Below are positions 1-13,515 of a DNA stretch of 64,000 nucleotides, one piece after another; the stretch's first letter is position 1, and each line of letters opens with the position of its first letter. The notes under the pieces are model-generated. The model searched no databases. It had not been told where the DNA came from and saw nothing but the letters and a program-made list of their open reading frames with translations. This DNA comes from Eonycteris spelaea (Eukaryota; Chordata; Mammalia; Chiroptera; Pteropodidae). The position numbers and the translations under genes were made by a program. The DNA lies in contig PUFA01000034.1 of assembly GCA_003508835.1 (NCBI GenBank), forward strand, positions 434,001 to 498,000. The letters run 5' to 3'.

Positions 1-1984
1 AAGGGCCAGTGTGTAGCCTACGGCTCGCAGGGTGGCTTTCGAGTCGGCCGTGCCCCGTCCACGATGCCGGGGTCTAGTAAACCCAGAGCCACTCAATTTC
101 AGCTCGGTCGTCCTCACGGAGGCCGGAGTCACAGCCAGAGTGCGCTCTCTCTGGACAGACGATCCGGTGTGTGGGGAGTGGGCGCGTCTGGCTCCCGTAC
201 CGTCCAGCTCAATGGTGAAGCTCCCGGCCCCCGCACCAGGGTCCACGTCGCTTCTCTTCCAGGGAGACGCGCTGATTCGTGCTTCCTCACGTTCACTATA
301 ATTAACGGCTCCGCTCGACGCTTCAGACGCACTAACCGACCAGTTTAGCAACCAGGGAGCTCGATGAAGATGAGGGAAACGTATTCCCGACTGCGCGGTG
401 TCACGGTCGGTCACGGAGACGTCTTGCTCCCTCCGCTTTCGCTCAGGGCGGGTGCGGCCCGTGGACCGCGGCCGGCGTGTGGGTGAAGGCTGAGAGGAGG
501 AAGCCCAAGAGGGGTGCGTGGTGCTGACACTTGCACGGCTGTCACACCTCTGCGCCCCCCGCCACACCCCCGAGTAATGCGGAATGAAACAGGAAACCGC
601 CGGCCTTCTCCCGGCCCTGGCCTCTTGCCCTGTTCACACCATCGCTCGCCACATGGAGCAACCGGTGTGTGTTCTGAGCCGAAGGACAGGGGAGGAGAAC
701 GACTTGGTGACGGACGCGTAGCAAAGAAACAAGCCGCCCCACCTGGCAGGACGTGTGGACTCCCCGAATTTTGCACCCACGGCGCCAACCGCGTGACGGC
801 CAGCACGACCCAAGGGCACAGTAACGACGTAACCGCGCAGGGAAAACGGCGCCTCACGCCTGGGCACTGCTCCCTGCCGCCTCCCCAAGCATCGGATCCT
901 GAAAAGTTTCCCTGCAGTAAACAGAACACGGCAGCATCTGTCTCTTCGTATCCACGTGAAAACAAAATTTCGGTTTGCGAGCGATTTAATCACCGCCACT
1001 GGAGTTTTTAAGTTGTAAACGGACGGCATGTGGTGAAAACGTGACACCTTCTGCCGTGTTTTCTTAAGTGATGCGAGGAGCATGCACCAAGCCTGCAGGA
1101 CACGGACGTCCGTGTGGCCGCTGGCCAGCTCCCCCGCCACCCGCGTCCTGCTCCGGAGCTTCCCGGCCTTCGCAGGACCCCGCCCGAAACCCTAGGTGCG
1201 CCTCCTGCGTACACCCTGCCTGGAGGCTCTGGGCATCTCGGGGGGACTCAGGAACCCGAGCTTCATTTCTCGAGTCTCCCACAGAGCCAAACACACGGTG
1301 CGTCCACTGTGCTGGCTGCTTGACGTTTGATGAAAGAATAAAACGATTCACAATGTCAGGTTCTCCTTTGAAAGGAGGGGACCCACCCAGTCTGGGCTGA
1401 CCTCTGCAACTCGGAGTTAATGAAATTTGTAAACAGGCTCGGGGCCTCACCTCTGACTGCTTAGTGGGTGCAGCTGTGATGGGCAATTCATTTTTTTTTT
1501 TTCTACCATAACGGAGAGAGGCCAGCTTGTGACTTTCCCTCTATGAGATAATATTTCAATACCCATCCAGGCTCCACCATACAATGGTTCTATAAAGACC
1601 CGGAGTGAACACCAAGGGATTGTTTGTTGGTGATGAGAAGGATAAAATTCATTCCCTTCTGAGATTCAGAACAAGCACCGTGGACCCAAGGCGAGAGAGA
1701 AAACCCACCACAGGATTTGTGCATACGCTCTTACATTAACAAGATGGGGTACATCATCCGGACTGGCCCTGCCTTTTCAAAGAAAGATCTATGCTACACA
1801 CCTTCTAGATGCTACGAGCCATTTAAAAGTCCGTGTCTTTACATGGAATCTCAGAAATATCAAGGAAGCTACTCTGCCTGCCCCACTCCCAGATTCAAAA
1901 GCCGCTCCACAAACCTCAAAGACTTGCTTTTTGCCTGGTGGAAAGAGTTTTGCGGTAGAGAATCAAGAGACAGTTCTGTCGCCT

Positions 1985-2065
1985 ACCAGCAACCTGACCC
2001 TGGACAAGGGAGCCACTTAACCTCTCTCCACTTCCGCCTGCTCGCTGGGGAAACAGGAAATTAAC
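1985..2065 (+). repeat. MIR SINE fragment
   Basis: Core MIR order is visible: ctgaccctggacaagggagc, cacttaacctctctccactt, then ggggaaacaggaaatt. It is short and old. Confidence 0.55.
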
Positions 2066-4639
2066 ACGGGATGCAAACTTGCATGAACGTTACAGCGCTG
2101 ACGAGAGCCACCGGACCCGGGACCACGGGGCGGGGCTGCGACGGCCACTGGTTCATTTCCGCGTCCCTAACCTCCCCATGGGACCCTGGGTGAGAAGACG
2201 GCGAGCCATCGAAGGGCTCCCCCGCGTCCCCCGCCGAGGGCTTCCCAGGCGGCTGCCCTGGGACTCGGTGTGGCCACGGAGACGGGTCTGTGGTGCCACC
2301 GTCCTTCCACTGCGAAGGCCCGGTGGCGCTGTGCCCAGTGCTGGGGACAGGGATGCCCGCCTCTCCGGCCGGCGCTGGCCCTCGACGGCTCCCCTTCGAA
2401 CGCCCGAGCCGCAGTCCACCTCCGTGAGGCTTCCTCCCATCGGTCCCCATGAAGCCAGTGGGGTCACCCGGGGCGCGCTAGAACTTCACGCACCCTCTGA
2501 GCACAGCGCAGCGCAGCTCTGCGCCCCCATCCTTGGTCCCGAGGCTGCTCCCCAGTTCGCTGACCTCACAGGGGTCCCCCATGACCTGGCCCGCCGTCAT
2601 CACAGAGTTATGGCGTCCAGGCCTGAACACCTGACGTTTTCTTAAAGACATTGAACAACTCTGAGCAACTCGAATCCAACTTAAAATCAAGAGATCACTA
2701 TTTTAATGTCCCCATCTATTAAATAGGAATAAAGTAGAAACGGGACACACGAGGTTTTCTTTAAAAAGCTGAAGGCCATCCTTGTGGGGTTTTTTTTTTG
2801 TGCTAAGACTACAGGATGCTGGTCTAACGAGTGCTCTCTCTCAGAGCTGAAGTCAACGGTCGCCTGTCCCAGTTCTGACATGCGTCACGGTCCAGCTTTC
2901 CTGGATAAAAACGTCACCAAGTTGCATAATATTACAAAAAGGGCCACGGTCTTTGAAAACCTCTCGCAGGCTTTAGAGATGAAGAACAGACCTAATCCCC
3001 GGGGTGGGGGTGCGGAGGGGGGCTCCCGGCAGGCACGGGGCGCCCAGCACCCGTGGAGTGGAGCGTGTTGGGGGACACACTGCACAAACATTAGCAGGAG
3101 CAACCGGCACCCACCCGCCTGTCTGAGGCTCTCCTGCTGACGTGACGCAGGAAGCCACCATCAGGAAGTGAGACCTCACGTTTCCTGGAGGAGGCGGTAG
3201 AACTGCTTCCAGATTTTCGACTTTTTCAATGAGACGCACAGTTATGTACGAGCCCAGTGAGGGGCCTGACCGCCCCAACATCTCTACACTCATCGTGTAC
3301 GAGAGCCAGTCAAGTCGCCATGCCGGAGAGCAAAGCGTGTACCCAGGAATTCCTCGGCCAGAGTTTCTGCTGCTCTGATCAACGAGATGTCTTTCTTCGC
3401 TTGAGGCTGTAAACGTAAGAAAATGACGGTTCTGCTCAAGTCAGGTCACGGCGTCCGCTGCCGCGGGGCGCAGACGAGAAGCGCGTGGCCGAGTGGGATG
3501 AGTGTGCGTGCGGGAAGGAGCTGGGGACAGGGCCTCCGTGTCCCACGGGCCACACCAAGGCCCCCGGACGGCGGGTGCCCGGCGGCGTGAGCACCGGTAC
3601 CACCCGCCCCAGCCTCCAACCTGCAGACAGGTGAGCTGCGGGCGGCCGGAACCTCGCGCTCGGCTGGGCGTCTGGCAGCCTGCGTGACGGCCCCGTCCAC
3701 CCGGGGCCCTCGGGGATCACAGTGGGCACACGCGCCCTTGTCCCCGAGAGGCCTGGTCCCCTTCCTCCGTTTCAGCTTGGTCAAAGCAGCGGGGCGCGTG
3801 GGCCACGGGGGGACAGGAGGACGGCGAGGCGAGGCTGCTGCCGGCCTGGGCTCCCTCGGCCTCCGCCACCTCAGGGCGGATGCGGCCCTGGGCGAAGGCC
3901 ACAGCTCTCGACTGCAGGCCTTCCCCAGACAGCTCCCTCTGCCTCCTGTCCCTGTCGGGCCCCTGGGTTCTGCATCAGCCCGCGTGTGGCTTGTCCACAC
4001 CCTGCAGACGGTGCCGTGGTTGACAACGGCCCTCGACGACCCAGCGGGAGGCGCTACGTTCTCCCCAGGACTGACTGACGTGGGCGACTGTCAGAGGAAC
4101 TCTATTTTTCTCACACTCCCAACAGAATGAAATCTAGTCATTTCCTCCCATGCGGTATGTCGAAAACCGCAAAACTCAACCACCTGACGACACCTGTAGA
4201 AGACGCTCTCTCTGTAATGGAGGCTTCGGCACGAGGTCAGACACACACACACACGGGGCAGTGCCGGTCGCAATGCCACGCAGGACAGGGACGCAGAAAC
4301 GCGTCCTGTCACTGCAACGAACTAGCGTCCTCGGGGGGGGAAGCACAAGCAGCTGCGGCGTGACGACGAGACGCTTAAACGTGCTTTACGTGACCGCGTC
4401 AAGGCGCTAGAAGCCGCTGAGACTGAAAAACACCGCGTAGCACGGCCTGAAGTGCCCTCCGCTGGAGGCGGCCTTACGGCTTCAGGTGTCAGACGCGGGG
4501 AGGGGGGGGGAGCGCCCGAAGACGGACTGTGATGGCTGGTCTCGCAGAACGTGACTCCTTCACAGCGTGGGAGGCAACTTTTCCTAGGGAAAAATGACAT
4601 TTCTTTTCCGGAGAACTAACTCATCATCTTGTTTTCTAC

Positions 4640-5860
4640 CGGAAGGACGTCACGGCTGTTGGACTTACAGAGACGACACGTTCTCGACGAGGGGCCTGAG
4701 GCTTCCCTTCCCGTCGCGCGTTACCGCCCGAACCGTCACTCAGCACCGCGGGGGGGACGCGGCCGTGACGCCGCATCCGGGCCTCTCCGCGGGGCCTGGG
4801 CGTCGGTCCGTCCACTTACGTCACCGTTGTTCTTAGGCTGGTCGTCCGTTTCCGCCTCGACCCAGGTCTAACCCCAGTGACTCCGGCCGTGGGGGTGGGG
4901 GACCCCGCACGCCCGCAGCCCCTCTCCCCACTTCCTCGCGCTCCCCGCTGGCTGGGGCCTGCGTTCGAGCTGCTTCCGACTGAGCACGCGACCCCGGCCC
5001 GTGTGTCACGGCTGCGCCTTCTCCCCAGGGTCCCCGCTGCGTCAGCAGGTGGCTGGGGAAAGCCGAACGCGTGAGACGCACGTGACGAGTTATCGGTGGC
5101 CTCACACGCGCTTCTGCCAGGCGGCGCGTCTGAGAAGCCACTTTGGAAAGACCCGGCAAACGCAACGCGACGGCCGCCGGTGAGCGGGGCCTGAAGCGCC
5201 CTTCCTCCGCCCCTGGGTGTGTGCGTCGCACGCGCCGCCGGGCGAGAGGCCACGCTTCTTCCCGATTTCACCCCCAGCCCGCGCCGGGCCGGGGCTCCCT
5301 CCTGGGCAGCTCGGGGTCGCTGGCCGGGCCCCACTGCGCGGGAAGCGCACTGGTGTCTGGGGGGCGCTCCGATCCCACTCACTATTTTTCGCCAGTGCTG
5401 AGAAAACAGAATCGCCCTCGTGCATCGCAACGCGAGGACGTCGGTTTTCACGGGCCGAACTTGGGGCAGGAAGCCCACGGGAGGCGGAACGGGAGGAAAC
5501 ACGGGGACACAGCAGAGCTTCCCGACGCTCCCCAGCTCGGCCTCCGTGGGGGCCCGGCGAGCCACCCAACACCCCGCTCAGACCCTGGTCTACCCGTCAC
5601 AGTGTGCCGCCACCGCGGCCCGGCCCCCAGGGCTGCGGCACGTCACACGCCGAGCCACACGTGCCGTGACTGTCCGCCCCTCGCTCACGGGCGCGCTGCG
5701 GGGCTGCAAGCTTGCCCTGGACCGGGGCGGGGACCGGGCGGGGACGGGGTGCTGCTGGGAACGCTGCCACTCCACGCTGGACGGCCGAGCACGCGGGGAC
5801 AGAAGGACAGACACGGCAGCTCTGAAGGGGGCTCTGGGCCCGGGGACCCCTGCTGAAAAC
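4640..5860. other. CpG-dense intronic stretch
   Basis: CpG dinucleotides occur at a density more like a CpG island than an intron, for example around 4740-4800, 5090-5240 and 5600-5700. No promoter motif set or exon was recognised. It could be an intragenic CpG island or simply part of the high-GC background of this locus. Confidence 0.5.
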
Positions 5861-5998
5861 AGACCCTCTGCTACCGCTGGCCTCACGGCCGGCCAGCCGG
5901 TCACGCTAACAGTGGTGTTCCGAAGTCTGACTTTCCTCCGCGTCCTCCTTCGACGAGTTCACAACAGGTGCATTAATCCCACCTCTCCCAACGTGGAG

Positions 5999-6050
5999 TG
6001 TGTGCAAATGCGTGCATGTGTGTATGCACACACGCGTGTGTGTGTGCATC
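5999..6050. repeat. TG/CA alternating tract
   Basis: Imperfect TG and CA repeats with a central cacacacgcgtgtgtgtg palindrome. Confidence 0.85.
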
Positions 6051-6301
6051 CCACTCAGTAAAGTGTAAATCCAGCTGCCGGGGCGACTTCAGAAAGGTCA
6101 CATCCGGCCATCACAGAATGAAAACGAAGGACTGGACAAGTCAAGGGGGAATCGACCTGAGCGGGGACCCCCCGAGCTCTCAGGGGGTCACAAAGGAGTG
6201 GGGGCAGCCGGCGACAGGCGGGCGGAGGTCACGGCACGCTGCCGACGGCCAGCCCGGGGCAGCCGGCTCACTGCACCTGGGCACCGGCTGCCCAGGCGTC
6301 A

Positions 6302-6808
<507 letters not shown>

Positions 6809-7127
6809 TCACACCGAGCCCCGCGCGCAGCGGGCCACCACGATGCCACGTGCTCGCTGCGCGGCGGCGGGGGCAAGGCCCGGAGAGAGCACCCGGCACC
6901 AGAGGGATGACACGGTCGAAAGGCACCAATTCCCAGTCGCAACATTGCTAAGTTGTAACACACAATGTAGCTAATGTAATTACAGGCTACTTAGTAACTA
7001 TGCATCGTCGTAATAGTTTCTGACACTGTGAAAGCTGCTAAGAGACTAGGCTTTAAAAGTTCTCACGGGCAAAAAACTGGAACTGTGATGAGAAGGGTCA
7101 CTTAGACCTGCTGTGGCATCGTTTCAC

Positions 7128-7184
7128 CTACACACACACATGCGCACACACATGCATGTACACGCACACGCGCACACACGCGCG
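7128..7184. repeat. CA/CG alternating purine-pyrimidine tract
   Basis: Imperfect CA repeat with CG and TG steps. Alternating purine-pyrimidine sequence of this kind favours Z-DNA. Confidence 0.85.
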
Positions 7185-8164
7185 TCCTACATGATCACTG
7201 TCACGCACCTGAATCCACTATCATGCGATATATCAATTGCATAGCCAAAAAAATAAAAACAAAAAAAAGGAAACACAGCAGGAGAAAAAAGGCCCACGCA
7301 GCTTGCTGCTCCAGCGTGCCACCCACCAGTCAAAGACGGGCATGTATTTCCACAGCGCCTTCACGCTGCGGAGAATGTGACATTCTCTACTTTGCACGAG
7401 CGGAGTCCTGCAAAAGGAAGTGCGGAGTTCACGCTTTTTATGTGCTGACTCTTCTCCTCCCGTAACGGCCTTGATACGCTAGGGATGACATTACGGCGCT
7501 TAGAAACACATGGGAAAGTGTCCCCTGCAAGGGACGCGTGTGCCCAGGACGAGGCAGTCCTGACTGCCTTTCCTCTGCCCCGACCCCGGTGTGGCCGTGT
7601 GGCTGTGGCGGTAGCTGCCACTAGCGGAGCCCGACACGTGTCTCTCTCCCAGCAGTGGCCCCCGAGAGCGTGCGGAAGTCGGCAACGGCAGGCCTGCCGG
7701 CTTCTGATGCGCCCAGGGTATTTATAAAATGCGACCGACGGTGCGAATGTGCTACTCCGCTAAGTGAAACTCTCGGTTTACGATGTCTGTTTCTATCTTT
7801 ACCAAAGAGGAAACTGAGGTTGTGCTGGAAGACCAGCGGTGAACGTGGAATTCACCCAGAACAAACGAGGGCACCGAGAGAGTGATGGAGAGACACCCTC
7901 CAACCCCTCCATCGCTTTCCGGAGCCTTTGTCTGACGACTCAGCATCTGTGTGATGTGCAAGGTAGGAAGTTCCGTGCACTATTCCGCACTCCCTGGACT
8001 AATTTTCGAGCACGTTCCGTGGACCAGCCACTTCTCCAGACGCGTGGGAGCCATCCCTGATAAGAACAGGTCCCGTCTCAGTGGCGCTGTGCGGTGGCAA
8101 GGCCGCGACGCGGACTCCATGGGGAGGTGACATAGGGAGAGACAAGGGGACTGGAAGTTGGGGG

Positions 8165-8500
8165 GCTGATGGCGGGGTGGGGGGGTTGCCATTTTAAATA
8201 GCTGGTCTTGCTGAGAAGGGGAGGTCTTGCTGAGAAGGGGAACGAGCTGAGACTCGAAGGTGGTAAAGGAGAAGGTGGATAACCGGGCAGGAGGACACAG
8301 TCAGCACTCGGCCCCAAGCATGTCTGGGGTGTCCGGGAAGAGAGAGAAGGCGAGCGGCTGGGGCCAGTGAGGAAGGGAGAGCCATGCAGGAAACGGCACC
8401 GGAGAGGGGAGGGGGCCTCAGGGGTCCGGGGACCACTGGGCGAGCCCTGGCTTCCGCCGGGCGGGAACCGCTTCAGCAGAAGGGTGACATCGTTTCAGAC
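8165..8500 (-). mobile_element. L2 LINE fragment, antisense
   Basis: Landmarks are ttgccattttaaatagctgg, gagctgagactcgaaggtgg, gagccatgcaggaaacg and cagaagggtgacatcgtttc, which follow reverse-complement L2 in order. Inside it a 19-bp unit beginning ggtcttgctgagaag is perfectly duplicated in tandem (8204-8222 and 8223-8241), which looks recent compared with the age of the element. Confidence 0.6.
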
Positions 8501-11500
8501 AGAGATAACCCGACATCGCACTGTGTTTAACACACGTCCACTCTGTGAAGCTGCAGAGAACCACCACATACTGAGAAATGTGACAATACGCATCTGAAGG
8601 CATCTTTCCAGATGCCCACACGTGCCCGTGCGTGCCCTTGGATGCAGCTTCCTAGACCGCCCGGCCCGTGGGGGCCCCGCCTTCCCCGAGTGCCCAGCGC
8701 TGGCAGAAAAGACCTCTGGGAGCTCTGGGGGGGGGGAGCGGGGTGAGGAGCCACCCCGAAACTCCCGCAGGAGAACATGGGCGGTGCACCAGGCTGTGTA
8801 AACGGGCTCCACGCCGCGGGGTGGACAGCTGCTCGCAACACGCCGCTGCAACACTATCCACCGTTTTAGGACCCGGGGGACCTGGGCCAGCCGGGGTCTC
8901 CGGAGCTCTCTTTCCCCTAAAACTGACACCTCCCATCTCCACCAGACCCCGCGGGCCAGGACCCTTGTCCGGTAAGCTTCTCGGGTAACTTCATGAGGCC
9001 TGGCTAGAGGGACACAGAGCCAGCCACGCCGCTGGCCTCCTCCACGTTTATGACCCCGAAGTTCCTGGGGCGGGTGGAAGAAGCGGCCCCTGGCTGACCT
9101 TCACCTACCACGCTCCTGGACTGAATCCATTCCCACTCGCCTCGAATGCCCCCACCCCTGCAGGAGACCCCGTTTCTCAGGCTGCTGAAGGCAGAAAACA
9201 ATGAAAGCAGGACTCAGAAGACAGCACTTGCCCTTCCTGCCCCTGCTGCCCCGTCCCCAGGGGCTCTGGGCTCCCCCGCCCGCTCCCCCGTGACCCCACC
9301 CTTCCGGCTTGGGCAGCGAGCGTGCGGCCAGCACCCCCCCCCCCGCAGCCTCCATCAAAGGTGCTGTGTTATCACCCGTGTTTAACCAAAACCCCCGACT
9401 CTGTCTGCAAGGCCAAGGTCCCCAGAGCGTTTCCCTCCTAATCCTGCGCCTGGTCAGGGCTGTCCACACCTGACCCCGCCCTGTGGCCTGGGCCCTGAAG
9501 ACTGATGCCAGCTCCCGCTGGAGGAAGGATGACTGGCAGCACGGCGACCACTTGGCGTCAGGCGTTCACAGCGGACAGGCTAAGGGGGGAGCAGCCGGGG
9601 CGGCCCACTGCAGGCGGGCTGGGCGGTGGCCGGCACCGGGCCGTGTGGACGGCCAGGTGGGGACAGGCGGCTGCCAGGAGAGGCTCTGCATGCCAGGCGC
9701 CCGTCCGTGAGGCCCGGTCTGGGCCAGGAGCACCAGCTACAGCCACCGCCCAGGGAAGGCCATGGCGGAGGAAGTCAGGACAGAGGTGACGAAGGGAGGG
9801 CAGAGCCCTTGGCCTGAGAGGAGGCAGGAGTCTGGCAGGAGGGGGCCTGGGGCGGGACCAGGGAGGGCTGGGGCTCAGGCAGAGACGGGTGCTGGGATTA
9901 CGCCCCGGCTTCCAGGCCTCGGGAGCTCCCTTCCGAGAGCAGGAGCCTCGCCCTGGGCGAACGTGTGAGCAGTCCGCGAGGCCCGCGCCGGCCCGTGGAC
10001 GCCTCCTGTCCCCCGAGGTCTCCCGCCAAGTGCAGAGGCCGCCAGCGCCCATCCTGAGACGCTGCGGACAGCTCCGGCCTCGGCCCGGGGCCTGCGTCCC
10101 CCGTCCACCGACTGCCTGCAGGTAACGCGTTCTGTTTTCTACCAATTACTGTGCAGGACGGAAACTGCTAAGCACGGAGGGGAGAGGCGAGGAGGGCAAG
10201 GCGGCCGGGGTGAGACAGTGAGCACCTCATCACTTCACGTCCACGCGGCTCTGACGGGGACGCGGAGGCCGAGCGCGCGGCGCCGAGCCGAGGGGCCAGG
10301 GCGCCGCCGTCCGGGTGCTCGCCGTCAGCCATCCGTTCTTCCCGACCGGGCATCAAGGCACCCCCCAAAGTACGTGAACCGAGCGACGACGTCAGTCTGC
10401 AGCGTCTCCGGGGGCCGGCACGTGAGGCGCGAGTCAGAGCCGCGGTAAGCCCCTCACGTGGGGTGCTGACAAGCGTGACTGCAGGGGGGTAGAGTAACGC
10501 TCCGGCCGCATAAATATCAAGCGCCCGCTGCAGACTGATGGGCCGGCGACGGGTTCTTCGCTATCATTCCGGCAGACGGGCCCAAGGACACTCATAACTT
10601 ATTTTACAACCATTTAGTTTCAGCTCAAGTGGAAAACGTGACAACTCATCTCTGCTGACAAGACGCCATGTCGAACCTCACAATTAACTCTCCTCCGACG
10701 ACCGGCCCCGGCGATCGTGAGCGGGGCCGTTTCTGACGGGCCGCGGCGGGGAGCGTGCCCCGGGGAGCGCCGGCCCTGCCAGGTGGGCGCGTCGGTGTCG
10801 GACGCCCCGGCGGACGCTCCAGCAGCCCGGGCTCCGTGCGTGTGGCTCCCGAGTGCCTGGAAACGTGTCTGCCTTGGGGGGGAGCTGTCCTCCCTCCGCA
10901 CTGCCCCTGCCCCTGCCCCGTCCGCAGACTACGCTATCGTTGCACCTCCGGACGCACACGCGCTCCCCCACCCCCACCCCCACCAGGGGCAGATGTCCAG
11001 CCCTGCCCCAGACCCGCAGTCCAGGACTCGGGGGGCAGAGGGGGAGCGTGGGCCCTCTGGGAGGACGCCTGCCCCCACCCTCCCACAGCGGCCTTGACTT
11101 GGAGAGGGGACAGGAAGAATGTGTCCCGGGGAGCTGCCCACACGGTCTGGAGGAGCCGCGAAGAGGTCCCCAGGGCTGGCTGGCTGTGAATCTCCTTCCT
11201 ATGTGTTGATTAAAGATACAAAATGCTTTACAGTGCACGCTCACAAGCAGCATGCATCTCTAGGGGAAAAAAGCAAAGAAGAAAGGGAAAGGTGTGTGCA
11301 CACCAGCTCTCCTCTCCTCTCGTGCCACACCTCCCCCAACTTATTCATTTGTCAGTATTAAGAACAATACTAATGTTTTTTTTTTTTTTGGTATTAAAAG
11401 AATTCAAGATGATCACAGCCAGGGCTGTTTGTCAGCGCTGGGCGGGGGCGGGGGATGGGCCAGGGCTAAGACCTTCGAAAACTCAAGACCACGTCGATGC

Positions 11501-12212
11501 GGGCGCCGGCCAATTAAAACGCGCTTCCTCTGAGCCCGGGCCGGGGCCCACGGCACAAAGCTAATTTGGGTCTTTAACACGGGCTCTGTTCCTTCTGCAG
11601 CTCGGAGGGCGGTGCCGGCGGGTAAATAAAGGACAGGCCACCTGTGCCATCCGAGGAGATCGCAACCCCCGGCCGGCGTTAGAAGGCGGGCGTGAAGTGA
11701 AGTTCAAACCCTCGCCCCTTCCCACAGCCCTTTTGAGGGCGGCAGGGGGAGGCGGACTTGGATCCCCATCTGTGAAGATGTTTCAGAGCCGGCGCCCTGT
11801 CGGCCTCCCTTTGCCCCTCGCGGCCCTCGCGCGGACGTGCGCGGTGTCAGAGGGAGGGGCAGCGCAGCCTCCGCGGGGGGTGCCGGAAGATGACAGGTGG
11901 CGGGGAAGGAAGAGACAACACGGCGTGGGACTGAGTTACAATAGCGAGGAGGAAAGGGATGGGGGGGGCGGGGGCACGCAGCGCGAATCCGGGGAGAAGC
12001 GCTTCTTCCCTGGGACCTTCTAATTATCACGAGGTGGCTCTGTGGGTGCAGCTGAAAAGCTGGGAATTTAGGAGACAGGATCTTCGTGTCCATTATGTGT
12101 CTTATAAAGACTTAAGAAGGAGCCGGCACGGATGCTGATCGCTAATTAGGGTTTCTTTCTGAGGCCACAAGAATGTCCTCCAGCGGACGACGGTGACCGT
12201 TACACGTATCGC

Positions 12213-12328
12213 GAATGCACCAAAAACTACTGAGTTGTGTGCTTTAAACAGGCAAGTGAATGTTGAGTTTTAGCTCAATAAAGCTGTGGGTTTTGTTTGT
12301 TTGTTTTTCTTTAAAGAAAAAAAACTAA
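12213..12328 (+). mobile_element. L1 3' terminal fragment
   Basis: Short remnant with the typical L1 tail order: a tactgagttgtgtgctttaa segment, gaatgttgagttttagctca, then caataaagctgtggg and an A-rich end. Only the last 100 bp or so of the element is present. Confidence 0.65.
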
Positions 12329-13482
12329 GGAGTGTCATCGTGTTAAACACTACAAAGCAATCGAAGATGACGAAGCCAGCAGGGTGGTTCTGTGGCAGGT
12401 CAGGGCGGAGGGGCAGGGGGCCTGCGGACACGCAGGGGCTGAAGGCCATTCACGAGACTCGGGCCGCAGAGCTGGGTTTGAGCGGCGACTGCTGTGGCTG
12501 CCTGGGCCTCTGGCCACCTGCCGGGGTCCGGCCCTGTGCCTCAGACCCACAGCAGGCCCTGGAATCTTCCGTCTCCCCCGCCTCCTCCCCACCCGACAGG
12601 GCAGAGCCCACGCCCACGCCCCCAAGCCCCTCCACGTCCCCCCCCGTCATCCTCCTCTGCCCTCTCTCACCTCTCCCTGCCTCCTTTGCCCCCAGCACCC
12701 TCTCGCCATCCCTCCCTTCTCGCCCGCTGTGGCGTCCGCCCTCCGGTCCCCTGAGTTCCTCTCACGCCTGGTGGCCAGCGTGCACCCCATTCCATCACCC
12801 ATCTGATTCGGGGGACGAAAGAACGAACGTGGAGCAGGGTCAGGGAGGCCCAGACCCGAGGGGGTCGGCGTGGGGACACGCCGGGGGGGACGGGTAAGGG
12901 AGCGCAACTCAGAGCTCATGTTTGAGGGTCAAACATGGAACTGTCCTAGCTGCATGTTGGCTGACTGCGCGCTGCTCACGGCTGAGGTTCATCGGCGGCG
13001 GCATCCCGAGCGGCTCCGTCGGGTGGAATCGAAGTCCAGAGGTCCCCGCGCCTCTCCTGGTTACATAGTCAGCCACGCCGCTTCTCAAGTTTGGTGCTTA
13101 CGGCTGCTAACTCACAGAGATCCTGTTTCACGCGGGTGGCTCCCCCGGCTGAGCGGGCTGGGGGAGAGACTGAGTGCTTCCAGAAAACTCAATTAAACAG
13201 AGACGTCAATTAGAGGTATGATCTCTCTCGGATGGCGTAAGGCACCTGGCTTTAGAAACTTAGCTGTTTCCAGGACGAGTCACATAGAGTCGAATTACCT
13301 ACTGCTGCGGCTGGGTGTCCTGCCTGTCCAAGGCGGAGAAGGGCGGCTCTGGTCCTGCCAAGGACCCCGAGGGCTCTGTCCAGGGTCCTGAATACGTTAG
13401 GCGCGCTAAAACCCACCTGACAGGCACCCCAGCTGTTTACGGTGCACAACTCTGCTCAGGGCGCAGGAACGCCCGTGGAGGC

Positions 13483-13515
13483 TGCTTCTTCCCAGGGCAC
13501 CCCTGGGAAGAAGCA
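13483..13515. repeat. Perfect 15-bp inverted repeat with 3-nt loop
   Basis: The left arm is tgcttcttcccaggg, the loop is cac, and the right arm is ccctgggaagaagca. Pairing is perfect over 15 bp and stops at both sides. The hairpin is too short for a microRNA precursor. No transposon was recognised around it. Confidence 0.9.

Noticed and set aside
4816..5565. Overlapping long frames in a CpG-dense stretch
   Set aside because: Frames open on both strands at once, as expected when stop codons are rare in GC-rich DNA.
13483..13515. MicroRNA or mirtron hairpin
   Set aside because: The stem is only 15 bp with a 3-nt loop, too short for a microRNA precursor, and no splice sites flank it.
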